A stretch of 64,000 bases of DNA. Origin: Noviherbaspirillum sp. UKPF54 (GTDB taxonomy: Bacteria; Pseudomonadota; Gammaproteobacteria; Burkholderiales; Burkholderiaceae_D). A program made the position numbers and the translations under genes. Of this stretch, positions 27,819 through 36,509 are shown piece after piece. Position 1 is the stretch's first letter, and each line of letters opens with the position of its first letter. Below the pieces are notes generated by a model. That model made no database searches. It was not told the DNA's origin and was given only the letters and a program-made list of their open reading frames with translations. The stretch covers positions 2,604,001 to 2,668,000 of the forward strand of contig NZ_CP040128.1 of assembly GCF_007874125.1 (NCBI RefSeq), given 5' to 3'.

Positions 27819-27870
27819 ACTATAAACACCTGACCTCCGAAAAATAAGTATGAAATTTCGATGAATAGCC
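27819..27870 (-). promoter_or_regulatory. wbpA-operon promoter with shared polysaccharide box
   Basis: On the minus strand the 18-bp box ATCGAAATTTCATACTTA (27862-27845) lies exactly 20 nt upstream of the -10 TATAGT (27824-27819) and is preceded by GGCTATTC. A -35 at normal 17-bp spacing would be TTATTT, a poor match that overlaps the box, as expected for an activator-dependent promoter. The same arrangement is found at 29255-29306 and 44382-44435. Confidence 0.75.
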
Positions 27871-27903
27871 ATGCCAGCCATAGCCACTGATCGGGCTCAA
27901 TCT

Positions 27904-28608
27904 CTACTGATGGGAAGACCGCAGAAAGGAAGCGACTCCCTCGAACCCGAGATGGAAGAGCGCATCGATGATCGATAACCCCGCCTTGAATTCCTGCGTG
28001 CGTTGCGGATATGGGAACACTGCAAAGTCGCTGTAAGTCAGCTCGATGTCGTTGTTGGCAAATGTCGCCGTATCGTTATAGGCCCTCGCGCCGCTACCGG
28101 AAAGATAGACAGTGCCTCGCAGAAGACGGACGATGCGCGCGATGCGTTCGCTGGGCGTGGCGACCGTATCCAGCTCGAGCCGGGATGCATGCAGGAGGCG
28201 CGTTCCGATGCCAAGCGATCGGCATATTTCCTGAATCAGCAAGCCGTTAAATGTCGGCAGATGCGCGATGTCCGGCTGCAACAAGCTTTCGATACGGCGG
28301 AAAACCACCTCGAAATGCGGTGCCTTGCGGTAGGCGACTTGTAATGTTCGCAGGTGTTTTTTGATCCAGAACCGATCGGAAAACACTGTGTCCTGAATCA
28401 GGCTGTCGCGGGGGCTCTTTTGTACATTCTGGGTCAGCCAGAGTTCTTCGCCATTCGTCCCGATAATGCGCGTACGGCTGCAATATCCCCTTCGCTCGAA
28501 TTGAACGTTGTCGAGAAAAACGAACACGTCAGCTTTGGATATCTTGTAGAAGTATCCTAGCCACGGAAGATAGTTGGGTTGATGGACAGCGACAGTCACA
28601 ACACCCAT
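27904..28608 (-). CDS. WbqC-like family protein
   Basis: 234 aa with the WbqC family N-terminal signature VAVHQPNYLPWLGYFYKI and the following DVFVFLDNVQFERRGYCSRT. The family is common in O-antigen and capsule loci and its biochemical activity is not established. No signal peptide or membrane segment is seen. The gene overlaps the end of the PIG-L deacetylase gene by 13 nt, so both probably act on the same sugar intermediate. Confidence 0.88.
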   Translation of the reverse strand: MGVVTVAVHQPNYLPWLGYFYKISKADVFVFLDNVQFERRGYCSRTRIIGTNGEELWLTQNVQKSPRDSLIQDTVFSDRFWIKKHLRTLQVAYRKAPHFEVVFRRIESLLQPDIAHLPTFNGLLIQEICRSLGIGTRLLHASRLELDTVATPSERIARIVRLLRGTVYLSGSGARAYNDTATFANNDIELTYSDFAVFPYPQRTQEFKAGLSIIDALFHLGFEGVASFLRSSHQ

Positions 28609-29228
28609 CGCACCACCTCGAAACTTTCCGCGTATTCCGCACCAATCTGCACGCCTCGTGCCTTGGCCAAGGACATAATGAAATCCCTGGTCATATATGG
28701 CCTGCCTGCCTGCGACCTATAAGCGGTCAAAGCCTCGCATTTCATTTCAACGTGCTGCTTGCCTAGCCGCACAAAGCACGAGGTATTGAAGCTCAAGTTA
28801 TTCCATATCAGTTCATACCCAAGAATCGTGGTTTGCTTGAATGCGCGTAATCCCTCTCTGGCAATCACCTCGTGGTCCTGGTGGATATCGTGCACGCTGG
28901 GCATCAGGACCAGGTCATAGTTGTTTTTCCGCAGACGGATCATCTCATCCAAGATCTCCTGGCGCCTATATTCGAGCTCTCTGACCTTATTGCGGTAAAT
29001 GTGCAGATTTTCCGGCTTGATGTTCAGCCTGGAAGTCGCCATTTTCACTTCCTGTTCGAGCGTACCGGGGGGGAATTCCGGATCCAATGAATCCTCTGCC
29101 GTCGAAAACGCCGCGTAACTGACATTCGCGCCGCGTTCAATCAGCAGCGCGATGGTGGCACCCGCACCGAGTTCACCATCGTCCGTATGTGGCGCAAGGA
29201 CCAGGACGTTTTTAAAGCTGAGACGCAA
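28596..29228 (-). CDS. PIG-L family deacetylase
   Basis: 210 aa. Zinc-dependent de-N-acetylase fold with APHTDDGELGAG near the N-terminus (Asp/His metal ligands) and the second metal motif in SVHDIHQDHEVIAREG. The start is a TTG at 29228 with a strong GGAGG 6 nt upstream. Such enzymes remove an acetyl group from N-acetylated sugars. Within this locus a nucleotide- or lipid-linked GlcNAc derivative is the likely substrate. A shared-type promoter (29255-29306) leaves a leader of only about 20 nt. Confidence 0.9.
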   Translation of the reverse strand: MRLSFKNVLVLAPHTDDGELGAGATIALLIERGANVSYAAFSTAEDSLDPEFPPGTLEQEVKMATSRLNIKPENLHIYRNKVRELEYRRQEILDEMIRLRKNNYDLVLMPSVHDIHQDHEVIAREGLRAFKQTTILGYELIWNNLSFNTSCFVRLGKQHVEMKCEALTAYRSQAGRPYMTRDFIMSLAKARGVQIGAEYAESFEVVRWVL

Positions 29229-29254
29229 GAAATGCCTCCGATTTATATTTTCTT

Positions 29255-29306
29255 AGCGTAGCAACAATCCGCTGCTGAAATAAGTACAAAATTTCAATGA
29301 ATAGCC
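29255..29306 (-). promoter_or_regulatory. PIG-L/wbqC promoter with shared polysaccharide box
   Basis: On the minus strand the box ATTGAAATTTTGTACTTA (29298-29281) stands exactly 20 nt before the -10 TACGCT (29260-29255) and is preceded by GGCTATTC, identical to the wbpA promoter. The implied -35 is TTATTT. Confidence 0.75.
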
Positions 29307-29625
29307 GCTGCATTCCGCTCCTGGCATCTGTTTTTTCAATCCATTTTCAATCCCTTTTCAACGTCCGGCGTAGCTGCTGCCGTCGAATCACCCCCCCGCG
29401 CGCCTGGCGCGGCACTTCAATTTCCACCCGCTGATGATGACGGCCGCAATCGACCGGCCGTAATTCATATTTCCACTCGGAACTTTCCTGTAGGAATTAA
29501 GTCTGTAGGGTAATTCCACCGCATGGAAGAGCATCGCGTCGTGTTGCACACGCTCGCAGTTTTTCACCACATAAAAACTCCTTCGACTCACGAGGGTTCC
29601 GCTCAGGCGATTTCTCTGTTTTCAC
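29307..29625. promoter_or_regulatory. Divergent region PIG-L / lyase with phased repeats
   Basis: Three TTTTCAAyCC copies at 29333, 29344 and 29355 have an exact 11-bp period. On the minus strand they read rTTGAAAA, like the core of the promoter box, whose own TTTCAAT copy is 42 bp away. Further right, GGAATTA (29493) and TAATTCC (29511) form an inverted repeat that could serve the plus-strand lyase gene. No ORF is supported and no clear -35/-10 for the lyase is seen. Confidence 0.5.
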
Positions 29626-30708
29626 ATGACTAATATTTCAAAGACAAAACGAGCAGCACCCTACCTTGCTCCCGTTCTCCTGGCTCTCACGCTCTCCGCA
29701 TGCGGCGGCGGTGGTGACGGCAGCACGACGAGCGACAACAGCGCGCAAGACTCTACTCTCGCGTCCAAGTCGTGGCGCAAGCGTGGTACTACGTCGACGA
29801 CGACGACTACCACACCCACCACTACAACCACGGACCCGGCGTCGTCCACTACGACCACGACAACAGCGCCAACCGATTCCACTACCACGACGTCGCCGAC
29901 GGCTTCTGCCATGACGACCTACAGCGTCGTCGCAGACGGCGCCGTGCGCAAATTCGATTTTGACGGCAGCACGCCCTTCGTCGATCCGGCGACCGGCCAA
30001 TCCGACATGCACGACTGGCTGTACAACGCACAATATCTGCAGTATTACGAGATCACCAATGCCGGCATTTCGCCGTGGATTTCGAAGGTCACGGAAGCCG
30101 ACGGCACCCAGGCAACACGCTTCCAGGTGTTCCCGTCCGATGCCCAGATCTACAACTGGCGCACGCAAAACAGCAACTTCCCGTTCGAGCCCTACAAGAC
30201 CTACCGCTATGATCTGGAGTTCAAGCTGGATCCGAGCTGGCAGTTCAACATGGCGACCGGCGACGGACTGCTGTGGCAGACGAAGGGCATGCCCAAGACC
30301 GGCCAATATGGCCACGCCGTGATGAGCATGGGCGTCACCGGGAGCAATCTGTACTTCTCCGTGCTGTATCCCAATAGCGCGCTGAATGCGACGACCTGGC
30401 CCACCAGCCTCACATGGCCGAGCAACGACTACGCCGCCACCAACTTCCCGACCAAGCCGATTGTGGCCGGGCGCTACTACAAGGTGAGCATCGAATTCTT
30501 CGCCGACGACCGTCCGCCGCAGTTCGGCGGCCAGGGGTATGTCAACGTGTATCTCGACGGCGCGCTCTGGATCCAGTACAAGGGCCCCAACCTGCATCCT
30601 GACCAGAACGGCCCCCACCGTTGGGACTTCGGCTGGTACAACTGGGGCGGACAGCCTACATCGACACGTTCCATTTACTTCAAGACGGCACACGCCTACG
30701 TGAAGTAA
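29626..30708 (+). CDS. Polysaccharide lyase-like lipoprotein
   Basis: 360 aa. Lipoprotein signal with lipobox LSAC (Cys26), a Ser/Thr-rich linker at about residues 50-92, mostly runs of Thr, and a C-terminal domain of about 265 residues. The domain resembles the heparin-lyase-like polysaccharide lyase family (PF14099 type): FDFDGSTPFVDPATGQ, YRYDLEFKLDPSWQF, GDGLLWQTKGM, QYGHAVMSMGV, FADDRPPQFGGQGYVNVYLD and LHPDQNGPHRWDFGWY. It is likely anchored in the outer membrane. It has a paralogue at 32569-33549. It is the only plus-strand gene of the locus, and its Shine-Dalgarno is weak. Confidence 0.75.
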   Translation: MTNISKTKRAAPYLAPVLLALTLSACGGGGDGSTTSDNSAQDSTLASKSWRKRGTTSTTTTTTPTTTTTDPASSTTTTTTAPTDSTTTTSPTASAMTTYSVVADGAVRKFDFDGSTPFVDPATGQSDMHDWLYNAQYLQYYEITNAGISPWISKVTEADGTQATRFQVFPSDAQIYNWRTQNSNFPFEPYKTYRYDLEFKLDPSWQFNMATGDGLLWQTKGMPKTGQYGHAVMSMGVTGSNLYFSVLYPNSALNATTWPTSLTWPSNDYAATNFPTKPIVAGRYYKVSIEFFADDRPPQFGGQGYVNVYLDGALWIQYKGPNLHPDQNGPHRWDFGWYNWGGQPTSTRSIYFKTAHAYVK

Positions 30709-30808
30709 GTTGGATGCTCGCCATGCCCGCCTGCATAGGCGAACGGCATGTAGCGGGGCACTGCAATGCGCCAAACGGAGGCCGGAATCCTGCTTTCGTT
30801 TGGCGCAG

Positions 30809-31612
30809 TCAAAGTCGAATGGCTGACTCGTTCTCCAAAAAGATGGCGCGCGGTTCACCCTTGAGCCACGTGCCCGTACTGACATTGATGCCTCGCGTTT
30901 GACCGATGGCGGCGGCGCTGAGCGCAAACGTGGACGATCCGAATATCCGGTTCTGCGCGAAGCAAATTCTGGCGAAGTCCCGTATTGTCCCTTCCGATCG
31001 GATATCGATGCCGCGCAGGGATGGCAATCCTGCCACAAACTCCGCATCGTCCGTGACGATGACGGGCTTCTGAATCCCGCCGTGCTTGCCTATCCGCGCC
31101 AGAGCAGCCGCATAGAACTTGTCGATGCGATTGTCGGTATACCCCAGCCGTACGAAATCTCCGCCACGCACATGGATCACCAGATCGGTGTCCGCCATTT
31201 CCGGTTCGAGCGCACGAAATGCCGGCAGCAGCGGCAAGGCCCTGAGCAATTCGAGAGGCACCTCTTGAAAATATCCGTCCAGTACCTGAACACGGCTCGG
31301 GCGCCGTTTCATGACCGATACCATGTTCCTGTCCGACGCCAGCGTCAGGTACGGGCTGCATAGCGGCAGAAGCCGTGGCATCCGCAACGGCACGATGTAT
31401 TTGCTGTACCAGGCGGACGTGACATAGGACGACATGTCCAGCACGCCATCGAGCACATAATCGTGCACGGATTCATATGTGCCAAGGCCGGCAGTCGAAT
31501 AGACGAGATGCGCGTTGGCGCGGCTTGCCAGGTGCACGGCAAACGCCATCTGGAAAATCTGGTTCCCCAGTCCGCCTGCCAGCCGGACGAAGACTTTATG
31601 TTTTTCTCTCAT
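30809..31612 (-). CDS. GT11-type glycosyltransferase (alpha-1,2-fucosyltransferase-like)
   Basis: 267 aa. The N-terminal GGLGNQIFQMAFAVHLASR and the nucleotide-binding HVRGGDF (family consensus HxRRGDY) are the GT11 signatures, with the C-terminal GSSTFALSAAAIG. GT11 enzymes transfer fucose, or another deoxysugar, in alpha-1,2 linkage. No GDP-fucose genes are in the window, so the donor is uncertain. It is the last gene of the long minus-strand unit and converges on the lipoprotein lyase gene. Confidence 0.82.
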   Translation of the reverse strand: MREKHKVFVRLAGGLGNQIFQMAFAVHLASRANAHLVYSTAGLGTYESVHDYVLDGVLDMSSYVTSAWYSKYIVPLRMPRLLPLCSPYLTLASDRNMVSVMKRRPSRVQVLDGYFQEVPLELLRALPLLPAFRALEPEMADTDLVIHVRGGDFVRLGYTDNRIDKFYAAALARIGKHGGIQKPVIVTDDAEFVAGLPSLRGIDIRSEGTIRDFARICFAQNRIFGSSTFALSAAAIGQTRGINVSTGTWLKGEPRAIFLENESAIRL

Positions 31613-31633
31613 GGGATGGAAACGTCCTTGCGC

Positions 31634-32512
31634 TTACCTGCCGAGCAAATGCCGCTCGAGGGCAACCCGTAATGAATACAGCAGCGGTTTGGCATACGAA
31701 ATGGCCGCAGACTTTTGCTTCAGCGGCACGCGTGGCAAGAGGGCGATGCCCAGCACATTTCCCTCGGACCGCAAGCGGTTGAGCCGGGCGAGCGACTCGA
31801 CCTGCGCGCGGAACGTTTCGGACAGCCTGTCCTTGTATTTTTCGAGGAAGAGGTCGTACACCATGCCCCGCCGGTCGAGCACCGAGCGCTTGGTCTGGAA
31901 CGGCGCGCCGAAGGCCATGGAGTTGCCCTCGTGGATGCGATAGTAAGACACGATCTTGTCGTTCCATGCGACGCCCTCAGCAAACGCCTCGATGTGCAGC
32001 TTTGTCCACGAATCCTCGTTGGGAAGCACTTCGGGAATGGGGAACACCAGATTGCTGAACTTACGGGAAAACGCCGTCGCTCCGCCTCCCAGCGAAGGGC
32101 CGTTGCGGGGCAGGATCAGGCCGTCATACTTGGCATCGGTGCTGAATGATTTGACCTTTCCGGTGGATACCGGCAGTTTGCGCTCATGCAGCAGGTGCAC
32201 ACGATTCGCAATCGAGTCTTCCGGCATCACGTCATCTCCGGCAAACAGCACGACAACGTCGCCGCGCGACATTTCCCATGCCAGATTGAATGCGCTGACC
32301 TTGCCGTGACCGCGCGATCGTCCCAGGACGATGCGGCTGTCGGACGCTGCGATCGTCTCCACGATGGCGCAGGTGGCGTCATCCGAATGGTCATCGACAA
32401 CGATGATTTCCACAGAGGGGTGGCTTTGCCGCTGTACGCTTTCTATTGCTTCCCTGATGTATTCCGCTTCGTTCTTTACCGCCATCAGTACCGAAACGAG
32501 CATATCTTCCAT
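31634..32512 (-). CDS. GT2-family glycosyltransferase
   Basis: 292 aa from the ATG at 32512 (MEDMLVSVLMAVKNEAEYI), chosen for the AAGGAG upstream. A longer reading overlaps the upstream lyase gene. The GT-A fold is shown by VSVLMAVKNEAEYIREAIES, IIVVDDHSDD and the metal-binding FAGDDVM. The segment PNEDSWTKL is the likely acceptor/catalytic region. It is soluble with no membrane segment. The sugar is unknown. Confidence 0.88.
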   Translation of the reverse strand: MEDMLVSVLMAVKNEAEYIREAIESVQRQSHPSVEIIVVDDHSDDATCAIVETIAASDSRIVLGRSRGHGKVSAFNLAWEMSRGDVVVLFAGDDVMPEDSIANRVHLLHERKLPVSTGKVKSFSTDAKYDGLILPRNGPSLGGGATAFSRKFSNLVFPIPEVLPNEDSWTKLHIEAFAEGVAWNDKIVSYYRIHEGNSMAFGAPFQTKRSVLDRRGMVYDLFLEKYKDRLSETFRAQVESLARLNRLRSEGNVLGIALLPRVPLKQKSAAISYAKPLLYSLRVALERHLLGR

Positions 32513-32568
32513 CGCACAACTCCTTGTTGTTTTGACGTGTAACCGTTGTGATGCCGCGTGAATTGCAT

Positions 32569-33549
32569 TCACATACAGCGGCGCCGTTCATAAAGGTGCG
32601 CAGTGCGGAAGTAGACCGTGCGCACGGATTGCGGCCTGCCTGCCCACTGGTACCATCCGAAGTCGACGCGATGCGGCCCCAGCTGGTCCGGATGCAAGGT
32701 CGGCCCCGCGTAGCGTATCCATGGCCGGCCATCCAGCCACAAACGCGCATAACCCTTGCCGCCAAAACGGCGCGGCCGGTCATCGGGATAGAACGCAATA
32801 CGTACCCGGTGATAGCGCCCGGCGTCGATAGGACGCACGGGGAACGCTACCCTTGCATAGTCGTCCCTGCCCCAGGCGACCGGCGACGGCCATTGTCGCG
32901 CCCGTCTTGCGGCGGCGGGATACAGCACCGTGAAGCGCAATTCATGGCCGACGACGCCGAGCGACATGACCGCATGACCGGTCTGATAGGGTTTGGCATG
33001 CCCCTTCACCTGCCATAGCACTCCCGCGCCTTCCGGCATCTCGAAGTTCCATTGCGGATCGAGTTTGAATTCCAGTTCATATACATAGTGCCGGTAAGGC
33101 TCGATGGCATAGGCATTGAGCTGGGTGCGGTAGCCAAAGCGCTGCCGGTCTTCCGGAAAAACCTGCACGCGGGTGACAGGTTGGCCTCCCACGGGGTCGA
33201 ACACCTTGCTGATATGCGCCGTATTCGAACCACCGTTGGTAATCTGGTCGTCGCTCAGCCCCCTGCCGTCGAAGTCCAGGTACGCCACGTCGGGTTTGCC
33301 GGTGCCGGGATTGATAAACGGGCGTGAACCGTCGAACGCATAGGTGCGGACCTCCCCCTGCATCTGCCGCTGGTACGTCACAAGTTCGCAAGGACGGTCC
33401 GGCACGGGAACAGCGGCATGCGCGAGTTGCCCCGGCCCTGCCGCGACGATGACGATCTTGGCCAGCAAGGCCATCCATGATCGGGGCGCACCGCTGCGTA
33501 AGCCTTGTGCAAGATGTGCTCGGCACATGGCTGCGCGACCGCGGGTCAT
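32569..33549 (-). CDS. Secreted polysaccharide lyase-like protein
   Basis: Paralogue of the lipoprotein at 29626-30708. Conserved blocks align in order: YAFDGSRPFINPGTGKPD, YVYELEFKLDPQWNFEMPEG, GVLWQVKGH, QTGHAVMSLGV, YPDDRPRRFGGKGYARLWLD and LHPDQLGPHRVDFGWYQW. An export signal is seen (MALLAKIVIVAAGPGQLAHA) but no lipobox. Start choice is uncertain: the ATG at 33549 overlaps the asnB stop (ATGA) and gives 327 aa, while ATGs at 33528 and 33474 also keep the signal. It is located inside the main polysaccharide unit. Confidence 0.75.
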   Translation of the reverse strand: MTRGRAAMCRAHLAQGLRSGAPRSWMALLAKIVIVAAGPGQLAHAAVPVPDRPCELVTYQRQMQGEVRTYAFDGSRPFINPGTGKPDVAYLDFDGRGLSDDQITNGGSNTAHISKVFDPVGGQPVTRVQVFPEDRQRFGYRTQLNAYAIEPYRHYVYELEFKLDPQWNFEMPEGAGVLWQVKGHAKPYQTGHAVMSLGVVGHELRFTVLYPAAARRARQWPSPVAWGRDDYARVAFPVRPIDAGRYHRVRIAFYPDDRPRRFGGKGYARLWLDGRPWIRYAGPTLHPDQLGPHRVDFGWYQWAGRPQSVRTVYFRTAHLYERRRCM

Positions 33550-35618
33550 GCGACACGCGCTGCGGGCAGCCTGTCGGAGGCGGCACACGCCCCCGCGCTT
33601 TCCCGTACAGGCCGGACGTCGACCGAGAACGTCCTGATCCATTCGCCGAAACTGACCATGCGCCAGATCATTGAGCTGTATCTGGACTTTCCGCTTTCCA
33701 TATCCTGGAACGCCGCCAGTGCATGATCGGTGAGGATTCCCTGGCTAGCTTCCGCTGCCTGCGCCAGCCGGTCCCGGAAAGCCGGCGCGCCATGATGCCG
33801 CATCCAGGTCTCTTCCGGCATCTGGAAGGCGATCTTGTCGACGCGGTCTCGAACGGGGGCGGGAAGAATGCCATCCATGGCGGCGCGCTGCACGCGCTTC
33901 GTGACTCCCCTGGACAGCTTGTACTCGTCAGGCAGCCCAAGCGAAAACTCGACCAGCTCATGGTCGAGAAAGGGAACGCGCGATTCGATGGAATGCGCCA
34001 TGGAGTCGCGGTCTTCAAAATGCAGCAGCATTTGCAGATTGGACGACGTCAGCTGCATCAGCGAAGTCGCCATCACGCCAGGCCGATGCATCGAGCGGCG
34101 CCGGGCAAACGGGTCTTCCTGTCGGGTGCCGAGTGCGCCCAGGTCGAGCCAGGAAGGATTGGCAAAGGATTTTCCGGCATAGGCACGCAATGGCTGCCGC
34201 AGGCGCTCGGGCAGCATCGCATCGGCGGCGCGCATCAGCAGCTGGAATGTCGAATAACCATGCATGCGGCGCATGCCGCGCATCTCCTGCAACAGGGACG
34301 CCCAACTGCCGTCAAGGAACATGCCGGCGAGCCGTGGGCCGAAAAATGCGTGATATCCGGCCAGCAGCTCGTCGGCGCCCTGGCCGTCGAGCATGACCTT
34401 GACGCCGTCGCCGGACGCTTGCCGGAACACGCACCATTGGGCAAAGATGCTGGTCGAGCCGAACGGTTCGTCCTGGTGCCAGGTAATGCGCTCCAGCTCG
34501 TCAAGCAACTGTGTGACGTCCGGATAGACATAGTGCGCATCAATACCGATGGACGCGACCACCTGCTCGACCCACTTGCGTTCATCGATGGCTTCGTCCC
34601 TCGCACATGCCGAATAGCTGACCTGCAAGTGACGGCTTCCCTGGCTTGCCAGCAAGCGATGTGCGGCGCAAACAATGGAAGAGGAATCGAGACCGCCGGA
34701 GAGGCAGGAGCCGACCGCAACGTCAGCGCGCAGGTGCTGTTGAACTGCTTCGCAGAAGCGCTCGCGAAATTGTGCCGAGGCATCGGCAAAGTCGCCGGTA
34801 AAATCCTGCGGCTGCAAGTCATACCATTGCAGGGTTCTTATTCGTCCCTCTGCATCCGTCCGCACGTCCTTGCCGGTCACCATTGCACAGTGGCCCGGGC
34901 GCAGTTGATAAACGCCTGCAAACAGGGTTTCATCCGTATGATCGCTGACGCTCCAGACCAGGAAATCATAAGCGCGCTGCGCGTTGAGGCGAGCATGCCA
35001 GCCTGGAAAGGCGGTCAGCGCCTTGATTTCCGATGCAAAACAAAGGACGCCGTTAGGCGCAGCCCAATAATATAGCGGCTTGATTCCAAAACGGTCACGC
35101 GCGAGGAACAGCGCATCGGCATGCGCGTCGTAGATCGCGAACGCAAACATTCCCTTCAGCTGATGCAGGCACTCGCTGCCCCACTGTTGATACGCTGCGA
35201 GGATAACTTCCGTATCGCATTCGCCAAGAAAGCGATGGCCGCATGCGGTGAGCCGCTGTCGCAACTCCACATGGTTGTAGATTTCGCCGTTGTAGACGAT
35301 CCACAAGCGCCGGTCTGGCGTGCACATCGGCTGGTGCCCTGCCTCGGTCAAATCGACGATGGCCAGGCGCCGGTGGCCGAATGCCATGCGGACCGACTCA
35401 TTTCCGTGTGCCGCGACATCACTCTCGGGACTGAATGCGAAAGCGGCCTCCCCGCGCGGCGTGTCAATGCCCCGGCACGGCAGCAGCCTGCCGCCAGCGG
35501 CAGTACGCAGCAGATAACCTTCGTCGTCCGGTCCGCGATGACGAAGCAGGCGATTCATCTGCACAATCGGGCTGGCCACAACGGGCTTTTCCGAGAAAAA
35601 TCCTACGATGCCGCACAT
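33546..35618 (-). CDS. asnB: AsnB-type glutamine amidotransferase
   Basis: 690 aa from the ATG at 35618, with AAAGGA just upstream and Cys2 exposed as the N-terminal nucleophile (MCGIVGFFSEK). The glutaminase domain (RHRGPDDEGY, YNGEIYNHVELR) is followed by an ATP-pyrophosphatase domain with SGGLDSSSIVCAA near residue 305. Free asparagine synthetases share this layout. In surface polysaccharide loci such enzymes (WbpS, WbtH) amidate uronic acids. Here the likely target is the diacetamido-glucuronic acid made by WbpABDE. That role is inferred. Confidence 0.88.
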   Translation of the reverse strand: MCGIVGFFSEKPVVASPIVQMNRLLRHRGPDDEGYLLRTAAGGRLLPCRGIDTPRGEAAFAFSPESDVAAHGNESVRMAFGHRRLAIVDLTEAGHQPMCTPDRRLWIVYNGEIYNHVELRQRLTACGHRFLGECDTEVILAAYQQWGSECLHQLKGMFAFAIYDAHADALFLARDRFGIKPLYYWAAPNGVLCFASEIKALTAFPGWHARLNAQRAYDFLVWSVSDHTDETLFAGVYQLRPGHCAMVTGKDVRTDAEGRIRTLQWYDLQPQDFTGDFADASAQFRERFCEAVQQHLRADVAVGSCLSGGLDSSSIVCAAHRLLASQGSRHLQVSYSACARDEAIDERKWVEQVVASIGIDAHYVYPDVTQLLDELERITWHQDEPFGSTSIFAQWCVFRQASGDGVKVMLDGQGADELLAGYHAFFGPRLAGMFLDGSWASLLQEMRGMRRMHGYSTFQLLMRAADAMLPERLRQPLRAYAGKSFANPSWLDLGALGTRQEDPFARRRSMHRPGVMATSLMQLTSSNLQMLLHFEDRDSMAHSIESRVPFLDHELVEFSLGLPDEYKLSRGVTKRVQRAAMDGILPAPVRDRVDKIAFQMPEETWMRHHGAPAFRDRLAQAAEASQGILTDHALAAFQDMESGKSRYSSMIWRMVSFGEWIRTFSVDVRPVRESAGACAASDRLPAARVA

Positions 35619-35670
35619 ATCGATTCCTTTCGGGTTGCCTGGATCAATCGCATAAATGCCGGTTGCCGGC

Positions 35671-36507
35671 CTAGCGCAGCATGCTGCGATACACCAGGGC
35701 CACGAGCGGTGTCGGGAGCATGCGCACAGGGATCCTGCTCGCCAGGAACCACAGGTATCCGCGCAGATCAAGAAAGCCGCTTTCATAAAACGATCTGGCC
35801 AGCGCCAGTTCCGCCCTCGCGTAACGAACGCCGCGCCGCCGGCCGAACTGGGAAGAACCGACGCGCATATGCACAAGCGGCTCCGGGATATTCATGATCT
35901 TGACTCCACGCAGCAGGCACCTTACCCACAATGCGTAATCTTCAAGGCCGTGGAAATTCGGATAACCGCCGACGGACAGAATCACGCTGCGCCGGTACAT
36001 GATCGTGGGATGGTTAAGCGGATTGCGCATGCGGGCAAATCTCTCCAAAGCGTCGGGAGACGCGGGCAGTCGCCTTCCCGCACGCCAGGTTCCGTCCTCC
36101 GCATCAAACTCGGTGGTATCACTGCCGACGATTCCGATTTCCGCATGCTTGCCCAGCACATCGATTTGCCGCTGGAAGCGATCAGCCCGATTGACGTCGT
36201 CGGCATCGCAGCGTGCCACGTTGTCGCATTCGCACTCCTGCAGCCCTGCATTCAACGCCTCTGCGAGGCCGACATTCTGACGCAGGCGGACGTGGTCGAG
36301 CGGCAGAATGTCATGATAGGCATCGATTGCCCTGTGCAGCTCGGCAGGAAGAGGCCCATCTTCCACCACGACCACCTGTCGGGGCAAGCAGGTCGACGCT
36401 GCGATGCTGTTCATGCATTTCTCAAGGTTCCCGGAGGTTTCTCCCGCATACACGGGCAACAGGACAGAAAATTCACGAATCTGGTGCGAAGGCGACGAGA
36501 TAGACAT
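35671..36507 (-). CDS. GT2-family glycosyltransferase
   Basis: 278 aa, start ATG at 36507 with AGGAAG 6 nt upstream. GT-A features are FSVLLPVYAGETSGNLEKC, VVVVEDGPL, the DxD-like CDADDVN and GLEDYALWVRCLLRG. It resembles O-antigen side-chain transferases such as WaaE/AmsE. The gene starts 2 nt after the end of the wzy-like gene and so is translated with it. Confidence 0.88.
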   Translation of the reverse strand: MSISSPSHQIREFSVLLPVYAGETSGNLEKCMNSIAASTCLPRQVVVVEDGPLPAELHRAIDAYHDILPLDHVRLRQNVGLAEALNAGLQECECDNVARCDADDVNRADRFQRQIDVLGKHAEIGIVGSDTTEFDAEDGTWRAGRRLPASPDALERFARMRNPLNHPTIMYRRSVILSVGGYPNFHGLEDYALWVRCLLRGVKIMNIPEPLVHMRVGSSQFGRRRGVRYARAELALARSFYESGFLDLRGYLWFLASRIPVRMLPTPLVALVYRSMLR

Positions 36508-36509
36508 TT

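Noticed and set aside
27845..27862. Sigma-54 promoter reading of the shared box
   Set aside because: No GG-N10-GC spacing; a TAnnnT -10 at fixed distance fits better.
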